From Myxococcus stipitatus (GTDB lineage Bacteria; Myxococcota; Myxococcia; Myxococcales; Myxococcaceae): a stretch of 64,000 bases of DNA. Numbering within the stretch: position 1 is the first letter of the stretch; each line of letters starts with the position of its first letter. Position numbers and translations under genes: made by a program. This document shows positions 25,671 through 34,262 of the stretch, one piece after another. A model generated the notes under the pieces. It ran no database searches. It was not told where the DNA came from and was given only the letters and a program-made list of their open reading frames with translations. The stretch lies in assembly GCF_037414475.1 (NCBI RefSeq), contig NZ_CP147913.1, positions 9,000,501 through 9,064,500 of the forward strand, in the 5' to 3' direction.

Positions 25671-27875
25671 ATGGAGTGCAGTTCCCGCTGGTTGTTCGTC
25701 GCCGTGCTTCTTGTGTGTGGCACCGCCTGCAAGCAGGAGCCTCCCGCTCCTCCGCCGGCTCCTCCCGTCGCCGCTGCCGTCGAACCGGAGGACCCTCCCT
25801 TCCCCGAGCAGGCCCTGCCGCTGCCGGTCGAAGCCACGCAAGCCCACGCCGCCCCCGTGAAGCCGCCCGAGCCCCCATTCACGGGGGACCTCCCCGAACT
25901 GCGCACCCGCGGTGTCCTGCGCGTCCTCGTAGAAACCACCGACGAGCGCTCCCTGCCGCGCCAGGGCCTGCCGCGCTCTCAGGACCGGGCCTCGTTGGAG
26001 CGCTTCGCCGACAAGCATGGAATGACGGTCGAGTTCATCCCCGTCGAGCGCTTCGACCAGCTCGTCCCCATGTTGCGCGAGGGCCGCGGAGACGTCATCG
26101 CCGCGGACCTCACCATCACCCCCGAGCGCGCCAAGGAACTCTCGTTCACCCGGCCACTGGCCTTCGTCAATGAAGTCCTTGTCGGCAAGCGCGGCTCCTC
26201 GGACCTGCCTCGCAAGCCCGAGGCGCTCGCGGGCCGCTCCGTGCACGTTCGCGCCAGCTCGACCTTCGCGGTGTCGCTCGCCACGCTCGCTCAAGACAAG
26301 GCCCCAGGGCTCGTGGTCGCGCCCGCGGCCGAGAGCCTCGACTCCGAGGAGCTGGCCTGGAAGGTCTCCCAAGGTGAGCTCCCGCTCACCGTCGTGGACA
26401 GTCACCTGCTGGCCGCCATCGAGACCTACAACCCAGAGGTCGAAGCGCTCTTTCCCATCGCCGAGAAGCGTCCGCTCGCGTGGGGCGTCAGGCTGGAGAA
26501 CCCCGCACTGCGCGGAGCCTTGGACGCCTTCCTCGTGGAGCGTGCGCTCACCGAACACCACGACCAGTTGTTCACCGGCGACCTCGACGGCATCCGCAAA
26601 CGCGGCGTGCTGCGAGTCCTTACCCGCAACAGCCCGGTGACCTACTACCTCCACCGAGGGGAGCAGGCCGGCTTCGACTACACGATGGCGAAGCTCGCCG
26701 CGGATGCCCTCAAGGTTCGGCTGGAGATCGTCGTCCCTCCTTCCTACGAGGCGCTTGTCTCCTGGCTGAAGGAGGGCAGGGGAGACATGGTCGCCGCCGC
26801 GCTCACCGTCACCCCGGAGCGCCAGCGCGAGGTCTCCTTCAGCCGCCCCTATCTCTTCGTGGATGAAGTCCTCGTCCAGCGCGCGGGTGCGCAGAAGCTC
26901 GCCTCACTCGCGGATTTGAAGGGCCGCGCGATTCATGTCCGCCGCTCGTCCAGCCACTACGCCACCTTGAGCGCGCTGTCGTCCCAGCACGGCTTCACGC
27001 TCGTCGAGGAGCCCGAGGACCAGGACGCGGAGACGCTCATCGAGCGTGTGGCACGCGGTGAGATTCCCTTCTCCGTGACGGACAGCCACATCCTCGCCGC
27101 CGAGCTCGTGTATCGCGATGACGTGGAGGCCGCGCTGACCGTGCCCGGTCAGGGCACCCCCGCGGGGAAGGACGGGCACTACGGCATCGCCTTCGCCGTG
27201 CGCTCCCAGAGCCCGAAGCTGCGCGGGTTCCTCGATGACTTCGTGAAGAAGACCTACAAGAGCACCGAGTACAACATCGCCCGCCGCCGCTACTTCGAGG
27301 GACGCAGGGAGCAGGCCCCAGCGACCACCGAGGCCGCCGTGCTCGCCGGCACCATCTCGCCCTATGACGGACTGGTGCGCTCGTACTCGGCTCGCTACGG
27401 CCTGGACTGGCGGCTGATGGTCGCGCAGATGTTCCAGGAGAGCCGCTTCGACCCTCGCGCCCGGAGCTGGGTGGGTGCGCAAGGGCTCTTCCAGGTCATG
27501 CCTGGCACGGGCACCGAGCTGGGCTTCCGCAAGCTCGAGGACCCCGAGCAAGGCATCCACGCGGGCGTGAAGTACATGCACCAGCTCATCGGCCGCATCG
27601 CGCCGGAGATTCCCTTCAAGCAACGGCTGCGCTTCGCCCTGGCCTCCTACAACGCGGGCCTCGGCCATGTGCTGGACGCACGGCGCCTGGCGCAGGAGAA
27701 GGGCTTGGACCCCAACCGCTGGTTCGGTCACGTCGAGAAGGCGATGCTCCTCCTCGAGAAACCCCAGTACTACCGCCGCGCGCGGCACGGCTACTGCCGC
27801 GGCTCCGAGCCCGTGAAGTACGTCTCCGAAATCCAGACGCGCTACGGAAACTACGTGGCCGTCGTCCAGCACTGA
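25671..27875 (+). CDS. Lipoprotein with two solute-binding domains fused to a lytic transglycosylase
   Basis: A 734-residue lipoprotein. The signal ends in a lipobox with Cys20 (CGTAC), followed by a Pro/Ala linker. Two consecutive periplasmic solute-binding (SBP family 3) domains follow: about 78-295 and 308-545. Each has a GVLRVL start, a REGRGD or KEGRGD segment with a (V/A)A(A)-LT(I/V)TPER motif, and a V(V/T)DSH motif. A C-terminal SLT domain (about 560-710) contains the catalytic Glu590 in FQESRFDPRA and the GLFQVMP motif. MltF of E. coli, the closest known plan, has only one binding domain. It should cleave peptidoglycan in the periplasm under control of a bound ligand. Confidence 0.93.
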   Translation: MECSSRWLFVAVLLVCGTACKQEPPAPPPAPPVAAAVEPEDPPFPEQALPLPVEATQAHAAPVKPPEPPFTGDLPELRTRGVLRVLVETTDERSLPRQGLPRSQDRASLERFADKHGMTVEFIPVERFDQLVPMLREGRGDVIAADLTITPERAKELSFTRPLAFVNEVLVGKRGSSDLPRKPEALAGRSVHVRASSTFAVSLATLAQDKAPGLVVAPAAESLDSEELAWKVSQGELPLTVVDSHLLAAIETYNPEVEALFPIAEKRPLAWGVRLENPALRGALDAFLVERALTEHHDQLFTGDLDGIRKRGVLRVLTRNSPVTYYLHRGEQAGFDYTMAKLAADALKVRLEIVVPPSYEALVSWLKEGRGDMVAAALTVTPERQREVSFSRPYLFVDEVLVQRAGAQKLASLADLKGRAIHVRRSSSHYATLSALSSQHGFTLVEEPEDQDAETLIERVARGEIPFSVTDSHILAAELVYRDDVEAALTVPGQGTPAGKDGHYGIAFAVRSQSPKLRGFLDDFVKKTYKSTEYNIARRRYFEGRREQAPATTEAAVLAGTISPYDGLVRSYSARYGLDWRLMVAQMFQESRFDPRARSWVGAQGLFQVMPGTGTELGFRKLEDPEQGIHAGVKYMHQLIGRIAPEIPFKQRLRFALASYNAGLGHVLDARRLAQEKGLDPNRWFGHVEKAMLLLEKPQYYRRARHGYCRGSEPVKYVSEIQTRYGNYVAVVQH

Positions 27876-27880
27876 GCCCA

Positions 27881-27912
27881 GAGTCTCGCCCGCTGCCTCG
27901 CGGGCGAGACTC
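27881..27912. terminator. Perfect 13-bp hairpin between convergent genes
   Basis: GAGTCTCGCCCGC (27881-27893) pairs perfectly with GCGGGCGAGACTC (27900-27912) around a 6-base loop. It lies between the converging stops of the transglycosylase lipoprotein and the MuiA-like gene and probably terminates both. Confidence 0.7.
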
Positions 27913-27921
27913 CACCGCGGC

Positions 27922-29484
27922 CTACAAGCCCGCGACCTTCGACGTGCTGGTCACCGTGTAGACCAGAGTCAGCTCCTGCTGAGAGCGCGGTGGCGCGGTC
28001 AGCTCGAACCGAGCGATGCCATCCGTGCTCACGCGCGTGGGGGAGGGCCGGGTGGCGTCCTTCTGGAGCACCACCTCCACGGACTCCACCTCCGAGACGG
28101 GAATCCGCTCCTCGAGCACCACCGCCGCCGGCCGAGGCCCCATGTTGGAGACGAACATCTTGACGTGATGGGTCTTCACCTTGCGCGCCATCAGCCGGCT
28201 CACGTCCTCCTGCAGGTCCGTCTGCCGCGCCACCCGCAGCGAGTCCTCGCTCCCGAACCCCAGGCGCAACCGCTCGCCCTTCCCGGTGAAGCGAAGCTGA
28301 GAGCGTCCGACGTAGCCACTCTGTCGCACCAGGTCCACCGGCCCCGCGAGCAGCACCGCGGGGCCCAGGTTGTCGAACCGCGCCACCCGATGAGCGAGCG
28401 GCGACAGCTCGGGACACACGAGCAGCTCGGACGCGGCGGGCGCGTTGAACTGGAACAGGGGGACGCGATGGGGCTCACCATCGGACGGCACCGTGGCGCG
28501 GTGGGGCGCCGCGAGCGTCAACGGCTCTCCTCCGTCATCCATGCCCGGAAGGCCGTCCTCGCGCTTCGCGCCACCCCCTTCGCCTGTCGTCTGGATGACC
28601 TCCTCGCGCACCGCCACTTCCACGACCTGCTTCTCTCGCTCCGTCTTGTCGCGAAGGAAGAGCCAATCCGTCTCCAGTCGCGGCGGTGAGGCGCCCAGCG
28701 TGGGACGCGCGGTGGAGAACGCCAGCTCCACGTCCTTCCACTCCTCTTCCGTCCGCTGCCACACCACGGCCTCGCACTCCAGCTTCACCGTCGAGTTCGA
28801 GCCGTCGGTGGGTGACTCCAGCGTGGCGCGGTACGCGGGCCGCCAGGCCGCGCAGGGCACCAGGTAGGTCACGGACAGGAGCGCGGTTCCTCCCGTCGGG
28901 TGCCCGACCTCCAACTCGGCGTGTACGTCGAGCCGGGGCTCCTCCTGCTGTGTCCCCACGCGCGCGCGACGGGCCTCCTCGAGGCCCTGCTGCACCCGCT
29001 GCTGCTCGCGCATCGTGCCGCGCAGCGCCTCGCCCGCCGCTTCCAGCTCCTCGCGCACGGTGTCGAGTTGCTGCTTCCACGTCTCGGCCCGCGACAACCC
29101 TCCGCCGGCCTGCTCGGAGATGGCGCGATACACATCCGTGTGCGCGGTGACCAGCAAGCCATGTCGAATGGCCAGCCGGTTCACGTCCGCGCTGAGCTGA
29201 CGCTCCTCCTTCTCGAGGTCCGCCACCCGCTGGTCCAGTTGCGTGTGGTGCTCGCGCAGGGCTTCGGGCGGTTGGGGTTTGCGCACGCGGCGCACTCGCG
29301 CCTGGGACACCGTGCCTCCCGCGAGCTTCGCCTGGAGGGAGCGGTCCACGGCCAGGGGCGACAGCCCCGCGATGACCAGATGCTGGGCACCTGGGACGAG
29401 CGGGACTTCGCCTCGACGCTCGACGAGCGCGCGGTCTTCCAGGAGGGTGACCTTGACCACCGGTAGCGTGAAGGGCGTGTTCAT
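27922..29484 (-). CDS. MuiA-family (DUF4139) protein, second of a tandem pair
   Basis: A 520-residue protein of the mucoidy-inhibitor MuiA family. An N-terminal DUF4140-like part (VKVTLLEDRALVERRG) is followed by a coiled coil (about 75-175, with REEL, RRAR and QRV heptads), then the DUF4139 beta-rich domain with the family's AAWRPAYRA motif and LAFSTARP. It ends in LTLVYTV. These proteins are often inner-face or periplasmic surface proteins of unknown biochemical role. ATG 29484 has GGAGG 5 bases upstream and overlaps the stop of the larger upstream paralogue by one base (TGATG), so the two are translated together. No signal peptide is visible. Confidence 0.85.
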   Translation of the reverse strand: MNTPFTLPVVKVTLLEDRALVERRGEVPLVPGAQHLVIAGLSPLAVDRSLQAKLAGGTVSQARVRRVRKPQPPEALREHHTQLDQRVADLEKEERQLSADVNRLAIRHGLLVTAHTDVYRAISEQAGGGLSRAETWKQQLDTVREELEAAGEALRGTMREQQRVQQGLEEARRARVGTQQEEPRLDVHAELEVGHPTGGTALLSVTYLVPCAAWRPAYRATLESPTDGSNSTVKLECEAVVWQRTEEEWKDVELAFSTARPTLGASPPRLETDWLFLRDKTEREKQVVEVAVREEVIQTTGEGGGAKREDGLPGMDDGGEPLTLAAPHRATVPSDGEPHRVPLFQFNAPAASELLVCPELSPLAHRVARFDNLGPAVLLAGPVDLVRQSGYVGRSQLRFTGKGERLRLGFGSEDSLRVARQTDLQEDVSRLMARKVKTHHVKMFVSNMGPRPAAVVLEERIPVSEVESVEVVLQKDATRPSPTRVSTDGIARFELTAPPRSQQELTLVYTVTSTSKVAGL

Positions 29485-31820
29485 CAGGTCCTCCTGTTTC
29501 CGCCGTCCAGCATCTTGCTGGCGGAGATCTTCACGGTCCATGTGGCCTTGAGGGTCTGCGCTTCACCGGGTTGGAGCACCACGCGCCACGCGCGCTCTCC
29601 TTCCACCGGGACTTCTCCTGGAAGTGGCGTGCGCTTCTGCCAATGCGGCGCCACCTCCGTCTCCTCGACCTTGATTTCCTTCTCGAAGTTCGCGGGGACG
29701 GCGGGCACGCGCTCGCACACCTCGACGAGAATGCGATTGCTGAGCCGGTTGGCCAGCTCCACCGAGACGTGGTGCGTGAGCATCGTCGCTCCGCCGAAGA
29801 TGCCGCCGGAGGCCTCGTCGAAGCGCGTGTTGCGCGCGACCTTGATGGACTCCTCGACGCCCAACCCCAGGCGCTGCGTCGAGCCTGGAGGCATGGTGGG
29901 CAAGGGCGACGTCATCAAGAACTCGTCGCCCAGGGTGACATCCACCGGGCCCGCGAGGAGAGGGTAGGGCGTCCGGTTCTCGATGCGCACCGTGCGGAAC
30001 GCACGCGGCTCCACGGAGGGTACGCAGACGTACTCGGGTGACAATCCCACGGGGACGGCCACGACGGGCAGCGTGTGCCAGCTCCCATCGGAGGGCACAC
30101 CCGCGCGGGTCTCCACGTCGAACTTCGCGTCGAAGTGCATCGCCGACTCGCGCGGAGGAAGGGTCCACGCGGGGGCGGGGACCTTCCAGAGGCTGGCCAC
30201 TTCCCGCTCGCTCACCGCGACGAAGGAGAGGACATTGACCTGGACCTGGATGGCCGAAAGGGCCAACAACTCGCGAGTGACATGGGACGGGCGCGACTGG
30301 AGGCGGCCACGTCTCACGGACTCGGCATCCGCTGGGGCCAGCGCCAGCCGCTCGTAGTCCAGCCACGAGTCGGAGGGTTCCAGACGTGGAACCGGGCTGG
30401 GCCTGTCGGCCGAGCCTCCGTATCCATCCTCCATCTCGGGCAGGTCGGCCAGGTTCGCCGCGGACTCCTCGAACAGGCCGTCCTTGGGGGAGTCATCATC
30501 CATGGACACGTCTTGCTTCGGCGCGCCGGCCCGCCGGACTCCTGCTCGCTTGCGCGAGAGCGTCTCCTCGGAGTCCACACGGGAGCGGTTCATCGAGGGC
30601 CGAGAAACCGCGGGGGCTGGCGCGGCACGAGGTGGCGACGCGGGCGCGGCGCCACCCGGTACGGCAATCATCCCCTGAGGCATCGAAGGCGCGGCGGCGC
30701 CGAGGGAATCCACGGCGTCTCGAGCCATGGCTTTTCGCGGCGCTTGCTGTCTGCCACCAGAGGCGGGCTCCTCGAGCATGATTTCCATGCCCGCGGCGGC
30801 CACGCTTTCGTGGGCTACTCCAGCGATGGCGACCGCGTACGGAGCGGACGCGGGCCCGTTGCTCGGTGGCTGTGGCTTGGAGGTCCGCGCGGGAGGGCGC
30901 GAGTCGTAGCCGGCGAAGAGCTCATCCAGCCCGGGGGGCGGCTCACGCCAGCCGGAGCGAGGCGGTGGAGGTTGTTTGCGGCCGATGCGCAAGGCCTTGA
31001 GCTCGGGGACCTCCGCCCTGCGGTCCAGCGCGGCCGTGGACACGGCCAGCTTCACGCCGGTCCAGTCCTCGCCGGTGCGTTGAATGATGGAGGCGCGCAT
31101 GCGCAGCGTGCCTTCCTCCAACGTCCTGGGCAGGTGCAGGTCATACGTGGGGACCCAGCGCGCACCGGGCACGGCGTACTCGAGCGCGATGAGCGCCGGT
31201 GTCTCGCGAGGCCATGGGGTTCCAGACAAGGTGAGCACGGCGGCGCGATACACACGGGCGCGTTCACCGCGCACCGCACTGGACGCTTCGAACAGACGCT
31301 GCTGCCGCAGCTGCACGTCGGCCTCCGCGTCGCGCAGGTCCCGCTCCAACTCCAGTCGGCGCGCGTGCAGCGCGGCCAGCTCGGAGTCCACGAAGGACGT
31401 CAGCGCCAGCATGGCGGCGAGCGGTGCCTCATGGGGCTGGTAGTGGTCCTTGGTCTTCGGGGCGAACGCGGGCTTGAGCGTGCCCACGGATTGGAGCTCG
31501 CGCTGGATTCCCCCCAGCCGTGTCGTCACATCCGAGACACGCGCGCGGGCCGCCTCCAGCGCCTGGTGCTCGCTGGGCACGTCGACTTCAGGCGGGAGCT
31601 GAACGTCGAAGGTCGAGCGGATGGCGCGGACCGTGAGACCCGGTGGCCCTTGTCTCACGCTGGCGCGGAGTGTCCCGGGTCGCAGGGAGATGGGAAGACC
31701 GTTGAGCTGGACTTCGGTCGGAACACGGTCCTCCAGCAATGGCAGGGTGGCGATGCGTGTACACAACGCCCCCTCCGCGTGAACAGTGACCGCATCCAGG
31801 ATGGATGGCACGACGAGCAT
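29484..31820 (-). CDS. MuiA-family (DUF4139) protein, first of a tandem pair
   Basis: A 778-residue MuiA-family protein. It starts MLVVPSILDAVTVHAEGALC, the usual DUF4140 beginning, then a coiled coil near 85-190 and the PGARWVPTYDLHLP motif of DUF4139. A long insertion (about 285-460) rich in Pro, Ala, Ser, Gly and Met separates the two halves of the beta domain and looks disordered. The C-terminus returns to the conserved ESIKVARNTRFDE and LSNRILVEV segments. It is larger than the 520-residue neighbour, with which it is translationally coupled. An 80-base gap separates it from the upstream DUF692 partner gene, so co-transcription with that operon is possible. Confidence 0.85.
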   Translation of the reverse strand: MLVVPSILDAVTVHAEGALCTRIATLPLLEDRVPTEVQLNGLPISLRPGTLRASVRQGPPGLTVRAIRSTFDVQLPPEVDVPSEHQALEAARARVSDVTTRLGGIQRELQSVGTLKPAFAPKTKDHYQPHEAPLAAMLALTSFVDSELAALHARRLELERDLRDAEADVQLRQQRLFEASSAVRGERARVYRAAVLTLSGTPWPRETPALIALEYAVPGARWVPTYDLHLPRTLEEGTLRMRASIIQRTGEDWTGVKLAVSTAALDRRAEVPELKALRIGRKQPPPPRSGWREPPPGLDELFAGYDSRPPARTSKPQPPSNGPASAPYAVAIAGVAHESVAAAGMEIMLEEPASGGRQQAPRKAMARDAVDSLGAAAPSMPQGMIAVPGGAAPASPPRAAPAPAVSRPSMNRSRVDSEETLSRKRAGVRRAGAPKQDVSMDDDSPKDGLFEESAANLADLPEMEDGYGGSADRPSPVPRLEPSDSWLDYERLALAPADAESVRRGRLQSRPSHVTRELLALSAIQVQVNVLSFVAVSEREVASLWKVPAPAWTLPPRESAMHFDAKFDVETRAGVPSDGSWHTLPVVAVPVGLSPEYVCVPSVEPRAFRTVRIENRTPYPLLAGPVDVTLGDEFLMTSPLPTMPPGSTQRLGLGVEESIKVARNTRFDEASGGIFGGATMLTHHVSVELANRLSNRILVEVCERVPAVPANFEKEIKVEETEVAPHWQKRTPLPGEVPVEGERAWRVVLQPGEAQTLKATWTVKISASKMLDGGNRRT

Positions 31821-31899
31821 GCGCCCCCTCGGCTCGAAGAGAAGTGATAACGGTAATCGAGATGCGCTCTGGAATCATGCCCCCATCGGAGAGGGGCGG

Positions 31900-32370
31900 T
31901 CAGACCCACCGCATCACACGCTCGCCGGGGAGCCTCAGGGCCACTTGCCACCGCCGGGTGACGGTGTCTCGCCGGAGGATGAGCGCGAACCCGCGGCGCT
32001 TCACCGCTTCCCCTGTAGATGTCCAGCGCCAGCGTGCATCGAAGTCGAGCAGGACCCCGGACATCGACGCCGGGAGGTGTCCTTCTGTGCGGAGTGTTTC
32101 AGCGAAGCGCCGTCCCTCCATGCGTGGGTCGGGTTCCACGGACATGGGGTGGGCTCGGGCCCAGGGGTCGAAGCGGGCCGCGAAGTCTGGACCCAGCGCG
32201 GACACCAGCTTGGGCCAGACGTGTTCCACGGCGCGGCGGCGCTTGTGAATCAAGGATTGCGCCGCGGCCTGGACCCGAGCTTCGTCAAAGCCCGCGGGCA
32301 CGGGGGCCCCAACGCCGAGCGCCCGCACCAGCTCCACTTGTGCCTGGGCCAGCCGCTCTCGCGCGTTCAT
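31900..32370 (-). CDS. Small partner protein of the DUF692 oxidase (SCO6045-like)
   Basis: A 156-residue soluble protein with no signal peptide. Genes for DUF692 enzymes usually come with a small partner that binds the substrate leader or docks it on the enzyme; this gene fills that place. Its start overlaps the stop of the DUF692 gene by 4 bases (ATGA). A helical N-terminal part (AQAQVELVRALG, then RVQAAAQSLIHKRRRAVE) precedes a C-terminal part with WRWTSTGEAVKRRGFALILRR. The likeness to the SCO6045-type partner family is from recollection and should be checked. A partner of the DUF2063 type is another option. Confidence 0.6.
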   Translation of the reverse strand: MNARERLAQAQVELVRALGVGAPVPAGFDEARVQAAAQSLIHKRRRAVEHVWPKLVSALGPDFAARFDPWARAHPMSVEPDPRMEGRRFAETLRTEGHLPASMSGVLLDFDARWRWTSTGEAVKRRGFALILRRDTVTRRWQVALRLPGERVMRWV

Positions 32371-33212
32371 CCGTGAGCCGCTCCACGCCAGCGGATGGCG
32401 CCGCGCTCCAGCGCGCTGGACATCGCGGTGAGCTCCGAGGACAGCTCCGCCTCGGGAGGAAAGCGGTCATCCCGCTCGAGCATCACCGGCACGGGGCCGA
32501 GCTTCCCGGCCAGTTGCTCCAGCAGCGCCATCGGTCCGTCCGGCACCGGGTGCGCATGTGTGTCGTGATACAGGCCGCCGTGCTGAATGCCTCCGGCCAC
32601 GTGGACATAGGCCAGCCGCTCACGAGGCACCGAGCACAGGACGGCGTCCGCGTCGGTGCCGTGGTTGAGCACGTGGGCATGGAGATTGGCCACATCCAGC
32701 AGCAGGGAAGCACTGGTGCGCGCGAGCACCTCGCGCAGGAACTCCGCCTCCGTGAAGGCCGGGTCTGGCCACTCGAACAGCGAGGCCACGTTCTCCAGCG
32801 CGAGGGGGACGGGCAAGGCGTCCTGGGCCCGCCGCACATTCTCCGCCAGCACCTCCAACGCATCCTCGGTGCGGGGCACTGGCAACAGATGGCCTGACTC
32901 GATGCCGCCGGCGCGAACGAAGGCCAGGTGCTCGGTGATACACGCCGCGCCCAGCCTCTCCGCCAGGCGCGCGAGCCATGACAGCCGCTCAGGGGAGGGG
33001 GGCTCAGCGGAGCCGAGCCCCAGCGAGACGGCATGCAACACCAGCGGGACACCTCGCTCGCGAAGCCGCAGGAGAGGCTCGGGGATGGGGCTTGTGAGTG
33101 GCAAGTGTTCGGCGAGCACTTCCACGAAGCCGGGGGCGGGCATCCGGTCGATGAAAAGCGCCAGCTCCCTCCTCCAGCCGATGCCCATGCCCTGGAGTGA
33201 GATCGTCCTCAA
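32367..33212 (-). CDS. DUF692/UPF0276 multinuclear non-heme iron oxidase (MNIO)
   Basis: A 281-residue TIM-barrel enzyme. Metal-ligand and active-site motifs of the family are present: LVLHAVSLGLG with His60, TEHLAF with Glu94/His95, LALEN with Glu140/Asn141, LLLDVANLHAHVLNHG with Asp173, Asn176 and His184, HVAGG with His204, YHDTHAHPV with His216, Asp217 and His219, and LERDD with Glu246. Characterised members (MbnB, TglH, ChrH) oxidatively modify cysteines in peptides using two or three irons and O2. The TTG at 33212 overlaps the preceding stop and has GGAGG 6 bases upstream; an ATG at 33188 is the alternative. It sits between a Cys-tailed membrane protein and a small partner, which points to that tail as substrate. 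Confidence 0.9.
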   Translation of the reverse strand: MRTISLQGMGIGWRRELALFIDRMPAPGFVEVLAEHLPLTSPIPEPLLRLRERGVPLVLHAVSLGLGSAEPPSPERLSWLARLAERLGAACITEHLAFVRAGGIESGHLLPVPRTEDALEVLAENVRRAQDALPVPLALENVASLFEWPDPAFTEAEFLREVLARTSASLLLDVANLHAHVLNHGTDADAVLCSVPRERLAYVHVAGGIQHGGLYHDTHAHPVPDGPMALLEQLAGKLGPVPVMLERDDRFPPEAELSSELTAMSSALERGAIRWRGAAHG

Positions 33213-34147
33213 TCACCACCTCCACCCCCACAACCGCCGCAGCCGCTGCTCCCACAGCTGCTACTGCTGCCGCAGCTGCTGCTACTGCCTCCGCTGTCAC
33301 TGCTGCTGCTGCCGCAACTGCTGCTGCTTCCACAGCTGCCGCCGCTGGAGCTGGAGTCGCCTCCGCTGGAGACCTCGGGCGCCACCTGCCGGCGCAGCAG
33401 CTCGAAGTCATTCAAGGTGACCACGCCGAGGCCGAAGAGGGCCACCGCGAGGGCCAGGTCGTGGCTGTTCATCACGTCGGGAGACTTCGCGCTGCGCGCG
33501 GTGACGCGCAGGGCGGATTGCTCCCTTCGCAGTGCCCTGAGGGCTGTCTCTCCCTTTCGGGTGCGCCAGACCTTCCGCGAGGAAACGAGGAGGGCGATGA
33601 AGGTGAAGAGGCTGAACAGGGCGAGGATGCTCACGGGCTTGTCTCGAGACATGCCCACGGCGATCTTTCCCAACCCCAGTCCGAGCAGTGCGAAGAACAA
33701 GAGCGTGGGCAGCCAACGCGCATGGCGGGCCCGCTGCGTGTCGACGAGCCAGCCTTGCTCGACGAGTGGGTCCTTGAGCTCCTCGATGGCGGGCTCGGCC
33801 CGGGAGTGCAGCGCCGGGAGTGTCATGGACTCGCTCGAGACCGCGCCGTAGGCGGCGCGCTCGATGGGTGAGTTGCTGTTCAGGTGCTTTCCGGTGGCCT
33901 CGATGTTCGGGCCGTCCATCCGAATCATTCCCATGTGCAGCAGCCGGGCGAGGGCGGTGTGGACGACCTCCTTGGGACCCGACAACAGCGCGACCTCATA
34001 TGGGCCGAGCTGTTGATGCGTGAACATGAGAGGCCCACCAGGCCCGGTCAGCCACCGGCGAAGCGTGATGCCCAATATCAGCGCAATCACGAACAGTACG
34101 GCGTAGACCCGGAGGAACTGCGGGCCCGTCCAATCCATCGGATTCAT
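33209..34147 (-). CDS. TIGR04222-type membrane protein with Cys/Ser/Gly tail, presumed MNIO substrate
   Basis: A 312-residue membrane protein. Hydrophobic segments lie near residues 11-29, 146-165 and 171-190. The last 52 residues (261-312) are almost only Ser, Gly and Cys. All six cysteines of the protein are in this tail (272, 278, 292, 298, 303, 306), with two CGSSSSC units and a final CGSSGCGGC. The architecture fits the TIGR04222 group, whose tails vary and are often Cys/Gly-rich; that group is known to neighbour DUF692 genes. ATG 34147 has GGAGG 8 bases upstream; longer upstream reading frames lack any family character. Its stop overlaps the oxidase start, so the two are coupled. Modification of the tail is inferred. 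Confidence 0.85.
   Translation of the reverse strand: MNPMDWTGPQFLRVYAVLFVIALILGITLRRWLTGPGGPLMFTHQQLGPYEVALLSGPKEVVHTALARLLHMGMIRMDGPNIEATGKHLNSNSPIERAAYGAVSSESMTLPALHSRAEPAIEELKDPLVEQGWLVDTQRARHARWLPTLLFFALLGLGLGKIAVGMSRDKPVSILALFSLFTFIALLVSSRKVWRTRKGETALRALRREQSALRVTARSAKSPDVMNSHDLALAVALFGLGVVTLNDFELLRRQVAPEVSSGGDSSSSGGSCGSSSSCGSSSSDSGGSSSSCGSSSSCGSSGCGGCGGGGGD
33221..33375. repeat. AGC/TGC triplet-rich low-complexity repeat encoding the Cys/Ser/Gly tail
   Basis: The plus strand shows many GCTGCT, CTGCCG and CAGCTGCTGCT units, read on the minus strand as Ser and Cys codons. The repeat encodes CGSSSSC-type units of the membrane protein tail. Triplet repeats of this type can change length by slippage without breaking the frame. 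Confidence 0.6.
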
Positions 34148-34215
34148 CGCGCCGACCTCCCTGTGAGTTCCCCCACCCATGAACGGGGCGCGGACCCGGA
34201 TGATAGCCGCGGATC

Positions 34216-34234
34216 GTGACGTCTTTGTGACGTC
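34216..34234. promoter_or_regulatory. Paired GTGACGTC sites upstream of the TIGR04222/DUF692 operon
   Basis: GTGACGTC occurs twice, at 34216-34223 and 34227-34234, with starts 11 bases apart, about one helical turn. Each contains the palindrome GACGTC. The pair lies 69 bases upstream of the first gene of the operon, in the 115-base gap after the D,D-carboxypeptidase gene. A dimeric regulator binding on one face of the helix would fit this spacing. Confidence 0.4.
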
Positions 34235-34262
34235 GGGCTCGCTCACCTGGGGCGCGCGTGAC

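Noticed and set aside
33197..33871. A plus-strand Ala/Thr-rich frame across the Cys tail region.
   Set aside because: It is the antisense of the triplet-repeat tail; Ala/Thr runs arise from the repeat, not from a gene.
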